A stretch of 64,000 bases of DNA, taken from contig NZ_JAAXLA010000035.1 in assembly GCF_012911935.1 (NCBI RefSeq), positions 1 through 64,000 on the forward strand, written 5' to 3'. This DNA is from Pseudonocardia acidicola (GTDB lineage Bacteria; Actinomycetota; Actinomycetes; Mycobacteriales; Pseudonocardiaceae). The position numbers were made by a program, and so were the translations under genes. The notes beneath the pieces were generated by a model. The model searched no databases, was not told the DNA's origin, and saw nothing but the letters and a program-made list of their open reading frames with translations. This document shows, in pieces, positions 44,865 to 54,300 of the stretch. How positions within the stretch are numbered: the first letter of the stretch is position 1; each line of letters opens with the position of its first letter.

Positions 44865-46103
44865 TCAGAGCGCGACGCCGAGAAGGGCGTCGACGGCGGT
44901 GCGGGCCAGGGCCGGCGCGGTGGCGTCGCGACCGTGGCGGGTCAGGGCCTCGTCGGCCCAGGCGTCCACCGCGGCGAGCGCGCGCGGGGTGTCGAGGTCG
45001 TCGGCGAGGTGGGTGCGCAACGCGGCGACGAGTCCGGTGGCGTCCGGGCCGGCGTCCAGCGCGGTGGCCTCCCGCCAGCGCACCAGCCGGGCCTCCGCCG
45101 TGGCCAGCAGCTCGGGAGTCCACGGGCGGTCGCTGCGGTAGTGCCCGGACAGCAGGGCCAGCCGGATCGCGTTGGGGTCGACACCCTCGGCGCGCAGCTT
45201 GGACACGAAGACCAGGTTGCCCCGTGACTTCGACATCTTCTCGCCGTCCAGGCCGATCATCCCGGTGTGCGCGTAGTGCCGGGCGAACGGGTGCACCCCG
45301 GTGAACGCCTCGGCGTGCGCGGCCCCGAACTCGTGGTGCGGGAAGATCAGATCCGAGCCGCCGCCGTTGAGGTCGATCTGGGTACCCAGCCGGTTCAGCG
45401 CGATCGCCGCACACTCGACGTGCCAGCCCGGGCGTCCGGTGCCCAGGTCCGACTCCCAGGAGGGCTCGCCCGGACGGGCCATCCGCCACAGCAGCGCGTC
45501 GGCCGGGTGCCGCTTGCCGGGGCGGTCCGGGTCGCCGCCGCGCTCGCGGGACAACTGGATCATGGTCGGCTCGTCGTAGTGGGACTCGTAGCCGAAGTGC
45601 CCGGTGACCGCGCTGTCGAAGTACACGTCGGGGTACTCGGGGTCGTCGACGCGATAGGCCGCACCGGACGCGAGCAGCTTGCCGACCAGTTCGGCGATCT
45701 CCCCCATCGCCTCGACCGCGCCGATGAAGTGCCGCGGCGGGAGCACCCGCAGCGCCTCCATGTCCTCGCGGAACAGCGCGGTCTCGCGCATCCCGAGAAC
45801 GATCCAGTCGTCCTGGTCGCGGGCGGCGCGCTCCAGCAGCGGGTCGTCGATGTCGGTGACGTTCTGCACGTAGTGCACGTCATGGCCCAGATCCCGCCAC
45901 ACCCGGTTCACCAGGTCGAAGGCCAGGTAGGTGGCGGCGTGGCCGAGGTGCGTCGCGTCGTAGGGGGTGATCCCGCAGACGTACATCGACGCCGTCGGGC
46001 CCGGCGCCGTCGGCCGGATCCGGCCGGTGGCGGTGTCGTGCAGGCGCAGCGGCGGGCCACTGCCCTCGAGCCGGGGAACGTCGACCGGAGCCCAGGATTG
46101 CAT
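44865..46103 (-). CDS. mshC: Cysteine--GlcN-inositol ligase MshC (mycothiol biosynthesis)
   Basis: MshC ligates cysteine to GlcN-Ins, the third step of mycothiol synthesis; mycothiol is the actinobacterial thiol buffer. The 412-residue protein is a cysteinyl-tRNA synthetase-like class I enzyme: [17 protein letters not shown] (Zn Cys and HIGH-like motif), [14 protein letters not shown] (zinc ligands), and KMSKSRGN. It lacks the tRNA anticodon domain and is shorter than CysS, which identifies MshC. In M. tuberculosis it is Rv2130c, in the same block as hisG and metH. Confidence 0.96.
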   Translation of the reverse strand: MQSWAPVDVPRLEGSGPPLRLHDTATGRIRPTAPGPTASMYVCGITPYDATHLGHAATYLAFDLVNRVWRDLGHDVHYVQNVTDIDDPLLERAARDQDDWIVLGMRETALFREDMEALRVLPPRHFIGAVEAMGEIAELVGKLLASGAAYRVDDPEYPDVYFDSAVTGHFGYESHYDEPTMIQLSRERGGDPDRPGKRHPADALLWRMARPGEPSWESDLGTGRPGWHVECAAIALNRLGTQIDLNGGGSDLIFPHHEFGAAHAEAFTGVHPFARHYAHTGMIGLDGEKMSKSRGNLVFVSKLRAEGVDPNAIRLALLSGHYRSDRPWTPELLATAEARLVRWREATALDAGPDATGLVAALRTHLADDLDTPRALAAVDAWADEALTRHGRDATAPALARTAVDALLGVAL

Positions 46104-46188
46104 GATGGACAACTTACGCGGTGCGTCCGGGGAGTCGGGTTGTGATCGTGTCCGTGCGCGCCCCGCAGGCCGTGGACCACCCGCCTGA

Positions 46189-46365
46189 TCACCACCACTC
46201 GACGGGCAGCCGGGCCTCGATGTCGCGGGCATGCCGGCGCGCACACTCCGGGCACAGCCACCGGGTCGCACCGTGCTCGTCGCGCTCGCGGGCCCAGGCC
46301 GGCGCCGCGGGGTCCGTCGTGTCCCGGGTCCCGCCGCAGAGCTGACAGGACGGGGACGGCTCCAT
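46189..46365 (-). CDS. 58-residue zinc-ribbon-like protein
   Basis: A small protein with two cysteine pairs (CQLCGG and CPEC) about 30 residues apart, forming a likely zinc ribbon, ending [17 protein letters not shown]. It is on the same strand as mshC, 85 bases upstream. Too small to assign a function; the conserved CxxC pairs and Trp-rich C-terminus argue for a real gene. Confidence 0.65.
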   Translation of the reverse strand: MEPSPSCQLCGGTRDTTDPAAPAWARERDEHGATRWLCPECARRHARDIEARLPVEWW

Positions 46366-46409
46366 CGGCCCAGTGTGCTCGTGGGCGGTGAGTGGTGCCA
46401 GGGCACCAC

Positions 46410-47576
46410 TCACCGCGCACGGGCGCGCAGCGCCGCCACGGGCAGGGCGGCCGTCGCGACGACGAACCAGATCGCGATCGGCAGGGTGGTCAGTTCGGCG
46501 AGCCCGCCGATGACGGTGGGGCCGACGAGGAAGCCGAGGTAGCCGCCGGTCGAGACGGCGGCGAGCGCCGGGGCGGCGCGCACGCCCGTCACACCGGCCT
46601 CGGCCAGCAGCGCGGGGAAGGTCACCGAGAGCCCCACGCCGAGCAGGGCGAACCCGGCCACGGCGGCGGCCACCGCGGCCGGCCCGGGCCCGGCGACCTC
46701 GGCCAGCGCGAGGCCGGCCGCGAGGCCGCTCGCGCCGAACCCGGTGAACAGCCGCACTGCCCGGCGGCGGCCGAGCCGGGTGAGTACCCGGTCGCCGACC
46801 AGGCGCCCGGTCGTCATGGTCGCGGCGAACGCGGCGAACGCGGCACCGGCCGCCGCGGGCCCCGCATCCAGCGACTGCCGCAGGAACACCGCCGACCAGT
46901 CCGCCGTCGAGCCCTCGGCGAGCAGCACCGCGAACGCCGCCAGCGCGAGCGGCACCAGTGGGCCGCGGGGCAGCGCGAACAGCGGGACGGGGCCGGCGTC
47001 GTCGGGGGCCGGGGGGTCGGGCAAGAAGTACCGCGACAGCGGCAGGAACAGCACCAGGGAGAACCCGCCGAGGATCGCGAACTGCCCGAGCAGCGGGACA
47101 GCGAGCTCGGCGGCCAGGCTGCCGGCCCCGGCGCCGAGCAGCGCGCCGAGGCTGAAGGTGGCGTGGAACGAGGAGAGCACCGAGCGGCCGTAGGCCTGCT
47201 CGACCGTGACGCCTTGGGCGTTCATCAGCACGTCGAGCGCGCCCATCGCGGCGCCGAAGCCGAACAGCGCCAGCCACAGCGTCAGCGCGTCGCCGGCCAG
47301 GGCGATCGGCAGCGCGGACAGCCAGAACACCACGGCGGCGACGACGGTGCTGCGGCCGCTGCCGAACCGGGCCGCGATCCCGCCGGCCAGCGGCAGCGTG
47401 ACGAGCGAGCCGACCGCGGGGGCGAGCAACGCCAGCCCGAGCACGCCGTCGGAGAGACCCAGCCCGGCCTTGACCTCGGGGATGCGCGGCGTCCACGAGC
47501 CGAACAGCGCGCCGTTGGCGGCGAAGATGACGGAGACCGCGAGCCGCGCCCGGCGTGGCGGGGCCGCCTCAGCCAC
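46410..47576 (-). CDS. MFS transporter (YbjJ-like)
   Basis: A 388-residue membrane protein with about 12 helices. It begins ARLAVSVIFAANGALFGSWTPRIPEV, typical of the fucose permease/YbjJ branch, and has a central loop around residues 190-210 (LPDPPAPDDAGPVPLF). The substrate is unknown. GTG 47576 is used; an upstream ATG at 47612 is possible. It reads away from the VWA gene and is not obviously in an operon. Confidence 0.85.
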   Translation of the reverse strand: MAEAAPPRRARLAVSVIFAANGALFGSWTPRIPEVKAGLGLSDGVLGLALLAPAVGSLVTLPLAGGIAARFGSGRSTVVAAVVFWLSALPIALAGDALTLWLALFGFGAAMGALDVLMNAQGVTVEQAYGRSVLSSFHATFSLGALLGAGAGSLAAELAVPLLGQFAILGGFSLVLFLPLSRYFLPDPPAPDDAGPVPLFALPRGPLVPLALAAFAVLLAEGSTADWSAVFLRQSLDAGPAAAGAAFAAFAATMTTGRLVGDRVLTRLGRRRAVRLFTGFGASGLAAGLALAEVAGPGPAAVAAAVAGFALLGVGLSVTFPALLAEAGVTGVRAAPALAAVSTGGYLGFLVGPTVIGGLAELTTLPIAIWFVVATAALPVAALRARAR

Positions 47577-47670
47577 GACGTGCCCCGCGACGCATCCCTC
47601 GGATCCCCCCATCCGCGGCCTCGTTGCCGTTCCGTCCCCGCCCGCGCCGCGCCGCGGCTGCGGGGGCGGG

Positions 47671-49626
47671 TCAGCGGCGGGTGCGCAGGTAGTCGGCCAC
47701 CACCTCGGCGCCGAGCCCGTCGAGCGTCGGGGCCACGACCCGCCCACCGCAGCGGCGGGCCACGTCGTCCATGAACGCGGCCAGCCGCGGGTCGTCGCCG
47801 AGGACGAAGAACGTGAACGCCGCCTGCATCCCGGTCAGCTTGTCGACCTCCCCGATCGTCGCCCGCAGCGTGTGCGGGCTCGGCGGGTAGTCGAAGTACG
47901 CCTCGCCGTCGGGTTCCAGGTGCGCGGTCGGCTCGCCGTCGGTGACGACGAGGACCACCGGCATCGCGTCGGGATGCCGGCGCAGGTGCCGGCCGGCCAA
48001 CAGCAGCGCGTGGTGCAGGTTGGTGCCCTGCGCGTAGGCACCCTCCAGGCCGACGAGCTGGCCGAGCTCGACGGTCCGGGCGTGCCGGCCGAAGGTGATC
48101 AACTGCAGGTCGTCGCCGCGGAACCGGGTGGAGATCAGCTGATGCAGCGCCAGCGCCGTGCGCTTCATCGGCACCCAGCGCCCCTCCGCCACCATCGACC
48201 ACGACGTGTCGACCAGCAGCGCCACCGCGGCCCGGCTCCGCTGCTCGGTCTCCACGATCTCCACGTCGGTGACGTCGAGGTCCCGCGGATCCCCGCCGGC
48301 CTTGCGCAGCTGGGCGTTGAGCAGGGTCCGGGGCACGTTCCAGGCCTCGGTGTCGCCGAACGCCCACGGCCGGGTCGCCCCGGTCGCCTCCCCCGCTGCG
48401 CCGGAGCGCCGGGTCTCCCGCTCCCCGCGCCGCCCGCCGATCCGGTCGACGACATCGCGCAGCGCCGACTCGCCGAGCCGGCGCAGCGCCTTCGGCGACA
48501 GCCGCAGCGACCCGTCCGCCGCGCGCTCGAACAGGCCCTGGCGCTGCAGCTCGCGTTCCAGGTCGGCCAGCGCCTGGGCGTCGACCCGGGCCTGCTCGCC
48601 GAGGCTGGCGTCGAGCGCCTCGAGATCGATGTCCTCGAGGCGGGCGCCGGGGTAGCTCTGCGCGAGCTGCTCGGCCAGCGCGTCGAGCCGCCCCAGCTCC
48701 TCCATGGCCCGGGTGGCCTCGCCCATGCCCATCGGGTTGTCCCCGCGGAACCGGCCCGAGCCCTGCCAGTCCTCACCCGGGCGCAGGCCCTGCAGCTGGG
48801 CGTCGAGCTGGGCCAGCGACTGCGCGAGCCGCGGGTCGCCGAACGCCTGCTGGGCGAGCTCGGCGAGCTCCGCGCGCTGCTCGGCGCTCATCGAGTTGAG
48901 CATCCGCTGCGCGGCCGCGGCCCGGGCGGCGAGCAGGTCGATCAGCTCCTCGGTGCTCTGCGGGTTCTCCGGGAAGTACTGCCCGTGCTCGTCCATGAAC
49001 TCGCGGAACTGCTCGGACGTGTCCTGGCCCTGCGCGTGCGCGGCGAGCAGCTCGTTGAGGTCGTCGAGCATCTCGCGGATCGCCTCGACGTCCTCCGGGG
49101 TGGCGTTCTCCAGCGCCTGCTTCATGCCGGCGAAGCGCTGGTCGAGCATCTCCCGGCCGAGCAGGTCGCGGATCTCCTCATAGGCCTCGCGGGCGTCCGA
49201 GCTCTGCCAGTCGTAGGAGTCGAGCTCGCGCACGGCGCCACCCGGGTCCGACGGCAGCGCGTCGAGCTGCATCTCCCGGAACCGCGCGTCGTCGGTGTCC
49301 TGACGGCCGAGGGTGTCGCGCTCGGCCTCCAGGGCTCGCTCGAGCAGCTCCCTGACCTGCGCCAAGGTGCCGTCCAGGCGGTTGTCGCGCTGCAGGTCGC
49401 GCCGGCGCTGCCACACCTGGCGGGTCAGGTCGTCCAGGCCGGGCCGCCCCCGCATCCCGCGGCGCAGCAGCTCTTGCAGCGCCTGCCGCGGCGAGCTGCC
49501 CTCCATGACGTCGCGGCCGATCTCGTCCATCGCGGCGCGGACGTCGAACGGCGGCGCGAGCGGGTCGGGCCCGTCGTGGTAAGCGCCATAGGAGTAGCGC
49601 AGCCTGCGCCGTCGTGGATCAGCCAT
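47671..49626 (-). CDS. VWA domain protein partnering an AAA ATPase
   Basis: A 651-residue protein. The N-terminal two thirds are helical and coiled, rich in Gln/Glu/Arg (EQRAELAELAQQAFGDPRLAQ). The last 200 residues are a von Willebrand A domain with MIDAS motif DTSWSM and DGEP. The start overlaps the stop of the ATPase gene by 8 bases. The pair resembles M. tuberculosis Rv0958/Rv0959 and the MoxR/ChlI-VWA chaperone systems, which remodel or load cofactors into other proteins. Its client is not shown. Confidence 0.88.
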   Translation of the reverse strand: MADPRRRRLRYSYGAYHDGPDPLAPPFDVRAAMDEIGRDVMEGSSPRQALQELLRRGMRGRPGLDDLTRQVWQRRRDLQRDNRLDGTLAQVRELLERALEAERDTLGRQDTDDARFREMQLDALPSDPGGAVRELDSYDWQSSDAREAYEEIRDLLGREMLDQRFAGMKQALENATPEDVEAIREMLDDLNELLAAHAQGQDTSEQFREFMDEHGQYFPENPQSTEELIDLLAARAAAAQRMLNSMSAEQRAELAELAQQAFGDPRLAQSLAQLDAQLQGLRPGEDWQGSGRFRGDNPMGMGEATRAMEELGRLDALAEQLAQSYPGARLEDIDLEALDASLGEQARVDAQALADLERELQRQGLFERAADGSLRLSPKALRRLGESALRDVVDRIGGRRGERETRRSGAAGEATGATRPWAFGDTEAWNVPRTLLNAQLRKAGGDPRDLDVTDVEIVETEQRSRAAVALLVDTSWSMVAEGRWVPMKRTALALHQLISTRFRGDDLQLITFGRHARTVELGQLVGLEGAYAQGTNLHHALLLAGRHLRRHPDAMPVVLVVTDGEPTAHLEPDGEAYFDYPPSPHTLRATIGEVDKLTGMQAAFTFFVLGDDPRLAAFMDDVARRCGGRVVAPTLDGLGAEVVADYLRTRR

Positions 49627-51028
49627 AGCGCACCGTGTCGCCGTCGTCGGCCTCGTCCTTGGCCAGCCGCCGGGTCAGGAACAGCAGCTCCAGCGCCAGC
49701 TCGGCGGCCGAGGCCATCGGGCCCGGGTCCTCGGTGCCACCGGCGTCGAGCCGGGTAGCCACCTCGGTGAGGGTGTCGACGGCGGGCAGCGCGGCCACCA
49801 CCTCCGCCGCCGGTACCCGCTCGCCGGTGCGCACGGGGTGCGCCGCGACGGCGTCGGCCAGCGGCGCGAGATCGACCCCGCGCAGCCGGAACCGGGCGGT
49901 ATCGGCGGTGGCCCGGCGCAGCAGGTGCTCCAGCAGCTCGTCCTCGCGGCCCTCCTCACCGGAGGCGAACTCCAGCTTGCCGCGCAGCACCGCCGGCACC
50001 GACTCCAGGTCGACCGGACGAGCCGTGGGGTGGGCCTCGCCGGTCAGCGCCGCCCGGCGCAGCGCGGCGGCGGCGACGGTCTCGGCTGCGGCCACCGCGA
50101 ACCGGGCGGACACCCCCGAACCCTGGTCGATGGAGCTGGAGTCGCGCAGGTGCCGGGCGAACCGGGCGATCACCTCGATGAGGTGGCGCGGCACGTCGGC
50201 GCCGATCCGGGCGAGCTCGGCCTCCTGCTCGACCAGCGCGATCTCGTCGGCCAGCTCGAGCGGGTAGTGCGTGCGGACCTCGGCGCCGAAGCGGTCCTTG
50301 AGCGGGGTGATGATCCGCCCGCGGTTGGTGTAGTCCTCCGGGTTGGCGCTCGCGACGAGCAGCACGTCCAGCGGGAGCCGCAGCGTGTAGCCGCGGACCT
50401 GGATGTCGCGCTCCTCCATCACGTTGAGCAGCGCGACCTGGATCCGCTCGGCCAGGTCGGGCAGCTCGTTGATGGCCACGACGCCGCGGTGCGCGCGGGG
50501 CACCAGGCCGTAGTGGATGGTCTCCGGGTCGCCCAGGCTGCGGCCCTCGGCCACCTTGACCGGGTCGACGTCGCCGATCAGGTCGGCCACCGCGGTGTCC
50601 GGGGTGGCCAGCTTCTCGGTGTAGCGCTCGTCGCGGTGACGCCAGGCCACCGGCAGGTCGTCACCCAGCTCGGCGGCGCGCCGCCGGGAGAGCGGGGTGA
50701 TCGGCTCGTAGGGGTGCTCGCTCAGCTCGGAGCCCTCGATCACCGGGGTCCACTCGTCGAGCAGGTTGACCAGCGACCGGAGCAGCCGGGTCTTGCCCTG
50801 GCCGCGCTCACCGAGCAGCACGACGTCGTGACCGGCGATGAGGGCGCGCTCGAGCTGGGGCAGCACGGTGGACTCGAAACCGACGATGCCCGGCCAGGGG
50901 TCGCGGCCGGCGCGCAGGGCGGCGATCAGGTTGTCGCGGATCTCGTTCTTGACTCCGCGGAGCTCGTGGCCCGACGCGCGCAGCGCGCCGAGCGTTCGGG
51001 GACGATCGTTCGCAGGTGTGGCGGGCAC
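49619..51028 (-). CDS. MoxR/ChlI-type AAA ATPase
   Basis: A 469-residue AAA+ ATPase of the magnesium-chelatase subunit-I/MoxR class, M. tuberculosis Rv0958-like. Walker A is GERGQGKT, Walker B is VVAINELPDL with INE in place of the usual DE, and sensor 1 is LLVASANPEDYTNRG. The C-terminal half is helical. GTG 51028 is preferred because TAGCGT lies 7 bases before it; ATG 51058 and GTG 51037 are alternatives. It works with the VWA protein that overlaps its end. Confidence 0.88.
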   Translation of the reverse strand: MPATPANDRPRTLGALRASGHELRGVKNEIRDNLIAALRAGRDPWPGIVGFESTVLPQLERALIAGHDVVLLGERGQGKTRLLRSLVNLLDEWTPVIEGSELSEHPYEPITPLSRRRAAELGDDLPVAWRHRDERYTEKLATPDTAVADLIGDVDPVKVAEGRSLGDPETIHYGLVPRAHRGVVAINELPDLAERIQVALLNVMEERDIQVRGYTLRLPLDVLLVASANPEDYTNRGRIITPLKDRFGAEVRTHYPLELADEIALVEQEAELARIGADVPRHLIEVIARFARHLRDSSSIDQGSGVSARFAVAAAETVAAAALRRAALTGEAHPTARPVDLESVPAVLRGKLEFASGEEGREDELLEHLLRRATADTARFRLRGVDLAPLADAVAAHPVRTGERVPAAEVVAALPAVDTLTEVATRLDAGGTEDPGPMASAAELALELLFLTRRLAKDEADDGDTVRYG

Positions 51029-51035
51029 GACCGAC

Positions 51036-51041
51036 ACGCTA
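51036..51041 (-). promoter_or_regulatory. Candidate -10 element of the AAA ATPase gene
   Basis: TAGCGT on the minus strand, 7 bases before GTG 51028. Confidence 0.35.
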
Positions 51042-51072
51042 CGCCCGCGTCCGGACATGGGCGCGGCGCGCG

Positions 51073-51109
51073 GCGCCGACCTGCGCCGACCTGCGCCGAC
51101 GGTCGGCGC
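51073..51109. repeat. Tandem 10-base units ending in a hairpin
   Basis: Three copies of GCGCCGAC at 10-base spacing (51073, 51083, 51093). The last pairs with TCGGCGC (51103-51109) around CGG. It may end the M56 operon, whose stop is at 51166. Confidence 0.5.
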
Positions 51110-51165
51110 GGCGCGGGCCGGTAGGCCGGGGGACTCCGGCTCGGTGCCGCCGGGCGCGACCGCGG

Positions 51166-52071
51166 TCAGGGCAGCAGTAGCGCGGCGGTCGGCATCGCGA
51201 CCAGGGCCAGTGCGGCCAGCCGGACCAGCGCCCGCACCGGCTGCGGCAGCGGCGGCGGCGGCGCGGAGATGCGCTCGATGCGGGCGCCCAGTGCGGCGGT
51301 GAACGAGCTCAGCGCCGCCGCCGGGGCCGACCCGCCCACCGCCCGCAGCGCGCCGGCGAGCTCCTCACTCGATGCCCGCGTCGCGGCCACGTCGTCGGCG
51401 CGCATCTCGATCAGCGCCGCGACCGCGAGCTGCGCGCACACCATGCCGCGCACGAACGGCGCGGTCGCTCCCCAGGCCACGAACGGCAGCACCACCAGGT
51501 CGTGGCGTTCCCGCAGGTGGGTCTGCTCGTGGGCGAGCACGGCGCGGACGCCGTCGGGTTCGAGGACCTCCAGCACGCCGGCCGAGACGACCAGCCGCGA
51601 GCTGCGGCCGGGCAGGCAGTAGGCGACGGGCACCGGGTGGTCGAGCACCCGGGCGCCGGGCGCGGCCGGCCACGGCGTCGCGAGCACATCGAGCAGGTCC
51701 CGGTGGCGGCGGCGGGCCTTCAGCGTGCGCAGCGTGGTGGCGGCCAGCACGCCGAGCAGCCGGGCGGCGAGCACCAGGGTGACCGCGATCGCGATCAGGT
51801 GCACGGCACCGAGCTCGGCCGGGAACCGGCCGGAGCCGAGCTCGGCGAACAACCGGTGCAGCGCCGCGGGCAGGGACTCCCCGAGCGGCGCCACCCCGTA
51901 GACGACCCCGGCGCCGACCAGGGACAGCCCACCGGCCAGGCCGATCGCCTGCCAGGCCAGCAACGCGCCGACGGGGTCGCGGGCGGGCCAGCGGGCACCT
52001 GCGAGGGCCCGGCTGGCCGGCCCGGCGAGCACGGCCCCGAGCACCATCAGGCCCAGCGCGGTCAGCTCCAT
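51166..52071 (-). CDS. M56 family membrane metallopeptidase (BlaR1/M48-like)
   Basis: A 301-residue membrane peptidase. Three or four hydrophobic helices flank a zinc site AHEQTHLRERHD (HEXXH) in the middle, with a downstream EMRADDVAA glutamate. It lacks the penicillin-binding sensor domain of BlaR1. It follows the BlaI repressor, the usual pairing, where the peptidase cleaves or inactivates the repressor on a membrane signal. Likely signal: cell-wall stress, given the L,D-transpeptidase upstream. Confidence 0.87.
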   Translation of the reverse strand: MELTALGLMVLGAVLAGPASRALAGARWPARDPVGALLAWQAIGLAGGLSLVGAGVVYGVAPLGESLPAALHRLFAELGSGRFPAELGAVHLIAIAVTLVLAARLLGVLAATTLRTLKARRRHRDLLDVLATPWPAAPGARVLDHPVPVAYCLPGRSSRLVVSAGVLEVLEPDGVRAVLAHEQTHLRERHDLVVLPFVAWGATAPFVRGMVCAQLAVAALIEMRADDVAATRASSEELAGALRAVGGSAPAAALSSFTAALGARIERISAPPPPLPQPVRALVRLAALALVAMPTAALLLP

Positions 52072-52105
52072 TGCTTCCGGCACAGTAGGGAACCCGGAAC
52101 CGGGG

Positions 52106-52456
52106 TCAGCCCAGTAGGTCGCGCAGTCTGGCCCGCTCGTCCGGCGCGATCGAACCGAGGAACCGGGCCAGCGCAGCACCGCGGTCGGGGGCGTCGTCCA
52201 GCGCGTCGCGCATCAGTTCCGCGACGTGGTCCTCGCGGCTGGCGACCGGGCGGTAGTGGTGGGCCCGGCCGTCGCGGGTGCGGGTGACCAGGCTCTTGCG
52301 CTCGAGCCGGCCGAGGACCGTGAGCACGGTGGTCGTGGCGAGTTCGCGGGTGGCCAGGGCGTCCTGCACCTCGCGGGCGGTCATCGCCCCGTCCGCCCTC
52401 CACAGCACGTCCATCACGGCGCGCTCCAGTTCACCCAGGCTCGGCACGTGAACCAT
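52106..52456 (-). CDS. BlaI/MecI/CopY family repressor
   Basis: A 116-residue winged-helix repressor. GELERAVMDVLWRADGAMTAREVQDAL is the N-terminal BlaI signature; RELATTTVLTVLGRLERKSLV is the recognition helix; the C-terminal dimer helix ends at DERARLRDLL. The ATG at 52456 touches the TTCTAC-N5-GTAGAA dyad (52456-52472), which overlaps the likely -10, so self-repression is predicted. M. tuberculosis Rv1846c/Rv1845c are the matching pair. Confidence 0.92.
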   Translation of the reverse strand: MVHVPSLGELERAVMDVLWRADGAMTAREVQDALATRELATTTVLTVLGRLERKSLVTRTRDGRAHHYRPVASREDHVAELMRDALDDAPDRGAALARFLGSIAPDERARLRDLLG

Positions 52457-52472
52457 TCTACCCTGCGTAGAA
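52456..52472. promoter_or_regulatory. BlaI-type operator
   Basis: Perfect inverted repeat TTCTAC-CCTGC-GTAGAA at the BlaI start. On the minus strand it contains TACGCA 7 bases before the ATG, so bound BlaI would cover the promoter. Confidence 0.6.
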
Positions 52473-52477
52473 GCGAA

Positions 52478-53218
52478 TTACTTTACCTGGACCTCGTCGC
52501 CGACCTGGAGGTAGTTGAACCAGGCCTTCGCGTCCTGCTCGACGAGCTTCACGCAACCGGCCGAGGGCGTGTCCTGCCGGCCTTGGTGGAAGGCGATGCC
52601 ACCGGGGGCGAAGAACACCGAGTACGGCATCGGCGTGAGGTACTCGCGGCTGGTGTACTGCTCGGCCTTCCACTGCACCGAGAACGTGCCCCGCGGGGTC
52701 GGGTCCTCGCGGTCGCCGGTCTGGATCCGGACCGGCCCGCGGACGATCTTGTCACCGTCGAGCAGCCAGGCCCAGCGCCCGACCACGTCGACGCAGGCGC
52801 GGGCCGTCGGCGTGCACGGGGTGCCCGCGACCAGCCCGGAGCGCTGCACGGGGACCGCGGAGCGGGCCTGCGGTTCCGCGGCGGCCGACGCCGGAGCCGG
52901 GGCCGCCGCGGCCTGCCGGTCGGCGTCCGCGGGTGCCCCGATCGGCGCCGTCGGCGCGACGTGTGGCGTCCCGACCAGCGGCAACGCGGCGTGCGGGGCA
53001 CCCGCGTCGGCGACGGCCGGCAGGTCCACCAGGGAGGGCGCCTCCAGGACCTCGATGCCCGGCAGCCCACCGTCGGCGGGCCCCGGCAGCAGCCCACCCG
53101 GGTCGGCGACACCGATACCGACCAGCACCGATCCGCCCACGGCGGCAAGGCCCGCGACGATCGCGACCCGGCCGGCCAGCGACCGGCGCCCGCCCGACCG
53201 CCACCTGTGTGCGCCCAT
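52478..53218 (-). CDS. L,D-transpeptidase (YkuD family)
   Basis: A 246-residue cell-wall cross-linking enzyme. Residues 15-40 are a membrane anchor or signal segment, followed by a Pro/Ala-rich linker to about 125. The YkuD domain starts near CVDVVGRWAWLLDGDKIV and has the active site HQGRQDTPSAGCVKL (His211, Cys222). It is upstream of the BlaI operator and reads in the same direction; whether BlaI controls it is unknown. Such enzymes confer beta-lactam tolerance in mycobacteria. Confidence 0.92.
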   Translation of the reverse strand: MGAHRWRSGGRRSLAGRVAIVAGLAAVGGSVLVGIGVADPGGLLPGPADGGLPGIEVLEAPSLVDLPAVADAGAPHAALPLVGTPHVAPTAPIGAPADADRQAAAAPAPASAAAEPQARSAVPVQRSGLVAGTPCTPTARACVDVVGRWAWLLDGDKIVRGPVRIQTGDREDPTPRGTFSVQWKAEQYTSREYLTPMPYSVFFAPGGIAFHQGRQDTPSAGCVKLVEQDAKAWFNYLQVGDEVQVK

Positions 53219-53394
53219 CCCCGTCCTTTCGCAGCAGTTCTCGGCTGATCAACGACGACGGGTCGAAAAGGTGACGGACCGGTCACGCCGTGTTCAACCG
53301 GACCGGCGTGTCATCCCCGACGCGGTCCCCCTCACGGACACCGCGCCGCTTCCGCTGCGGAGCGTGACGATGGCACGCCGGCGCCGGCCGATGC

Positions 53395-54120
53395 TCAGCG
53401 GCCGCTGAACCGGGGCGAACGCTTCTCCACCCGGGCCCGCCGGCCCTCCTCGATGTCCTCGCTGCTCCAGCAACCCTCGAACGCAGCCAGCAGCGCCGGG
53501 TCGTTCTCGGGCAGCTCGGTCCGGTCGAGCGTCAGCTTGTTGTAGGCGAGCGTCAGCGGGGCCAGCGTGGCCAGCTCGGCGGCCAGCGCGAGGGCGTCGT
53601 CGCGGTCGCCGAGCCGATCGGCCAGGCCACGGGCGTGCGCGAGCTCGGCGCCGATCTGGTCGCACGCCAGCAGCAGCGACCGCGCGGTGCCCCCGCCGCC
53701 CAGCTGCGCGAGCCGCCGCACCGTCCACGGGTCGACGGCCAGCCCGATCCGCGCGGTCGGCACCCCGAACACGGCGCCCGGCGCGGCGACCCGCAGGTCG
53801 CAGGCGATGGCCAGCTGGGTGCCCGCACCGATGGCCGGCCCGTTGACCGCCGCGACGACCGGCAGCCCAGCGTCGTGGATCGCGTGCAGCGCGGCGTAGA
53901 GGGCGTCGCGGAACCCGTCGGTGTAGACCTCACCGAAGTCCGCGCCCGAGCAGAAGCTGCTGCCGGCACCGGTGACCACGACGGCCCGGACGCCCTGCGC
54001 CTGCAGGTCCGCCATGGCGTCGACGAGTCGGCGGCACTGCGCGACGTCGAGGGCGTTGCGCCGTTCCGGGCGGTCCAGCTCGATGAGGCCCACGTCGTCC
54101 TTCGCCGAGACGTTGATCAA
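53395..54120 (-). CDS. Enoyl-CoA hydratase/isomerase family protein, non-classical active site
   Basis: A 241-residue crotonase-fold protein. It has VVVTGAGSSFCSGADFGE (first oxyanion-hole region) and GPAIGAGTQLAIACDLRVAAP. Where hydratases carry catalytic glutamate after FxxPE, this reads VPTARIGL, and the second glutamate position is also not acidic (ARSLLLACD). It therefore probably does not hydrate enoyl-CoA in the classic way. TTG 54120 is chosen because GGAGGG lies 8 bases before it. Confidence 0.85.
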   Translation of the reverse strand: MINVSAKDDVGLIELDRPERRNALDVAQCRRLVDAMADLQAQGVRAVVVTGAGSSFCSGADFGEVYTDGFRDALYAALHAIHDAGLPVVAAVNGPAIGAGTQLAIACDLRVAAPGAVFGVPTARIGLAVDPWTVRRLAQLGGGGTARSLLLACDQIGAELAHARGLADRLGDRDDALALAAELATLAPLTLAYNKLTLDRTELPENDPALLAAFEGCWSSEDIEEGRRARVEKRSPRFSGR

Positions 54121-54262
54121 TTCCGTTTCCCTCCGCCGGGCCGCCGGATGCGGCACGCGCGTGACAGTACGAGGAGCCGACGACCCTGATGCCCACCGCC
54201 CGATGCGGTGTCGGCGCGGATTCGACGCTGCGCTGCGGGGGACCCGGCAGCCGGTGCCGCCC

Positions 54263-54268
54263 TAGGCT
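54263..54268 (+). promoter_or_regulatory. Candidate -10 element of the DHA2-type MFS gene
   Basis: TAGGCT, 32 bases before ATG 54301; a GAGGAGA ribosome site lies between. Confidence 0.45.
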
Positions 54269-54300
54269 GGTCGCACCGGCGCGCTGGTGAGGAGACGTCC

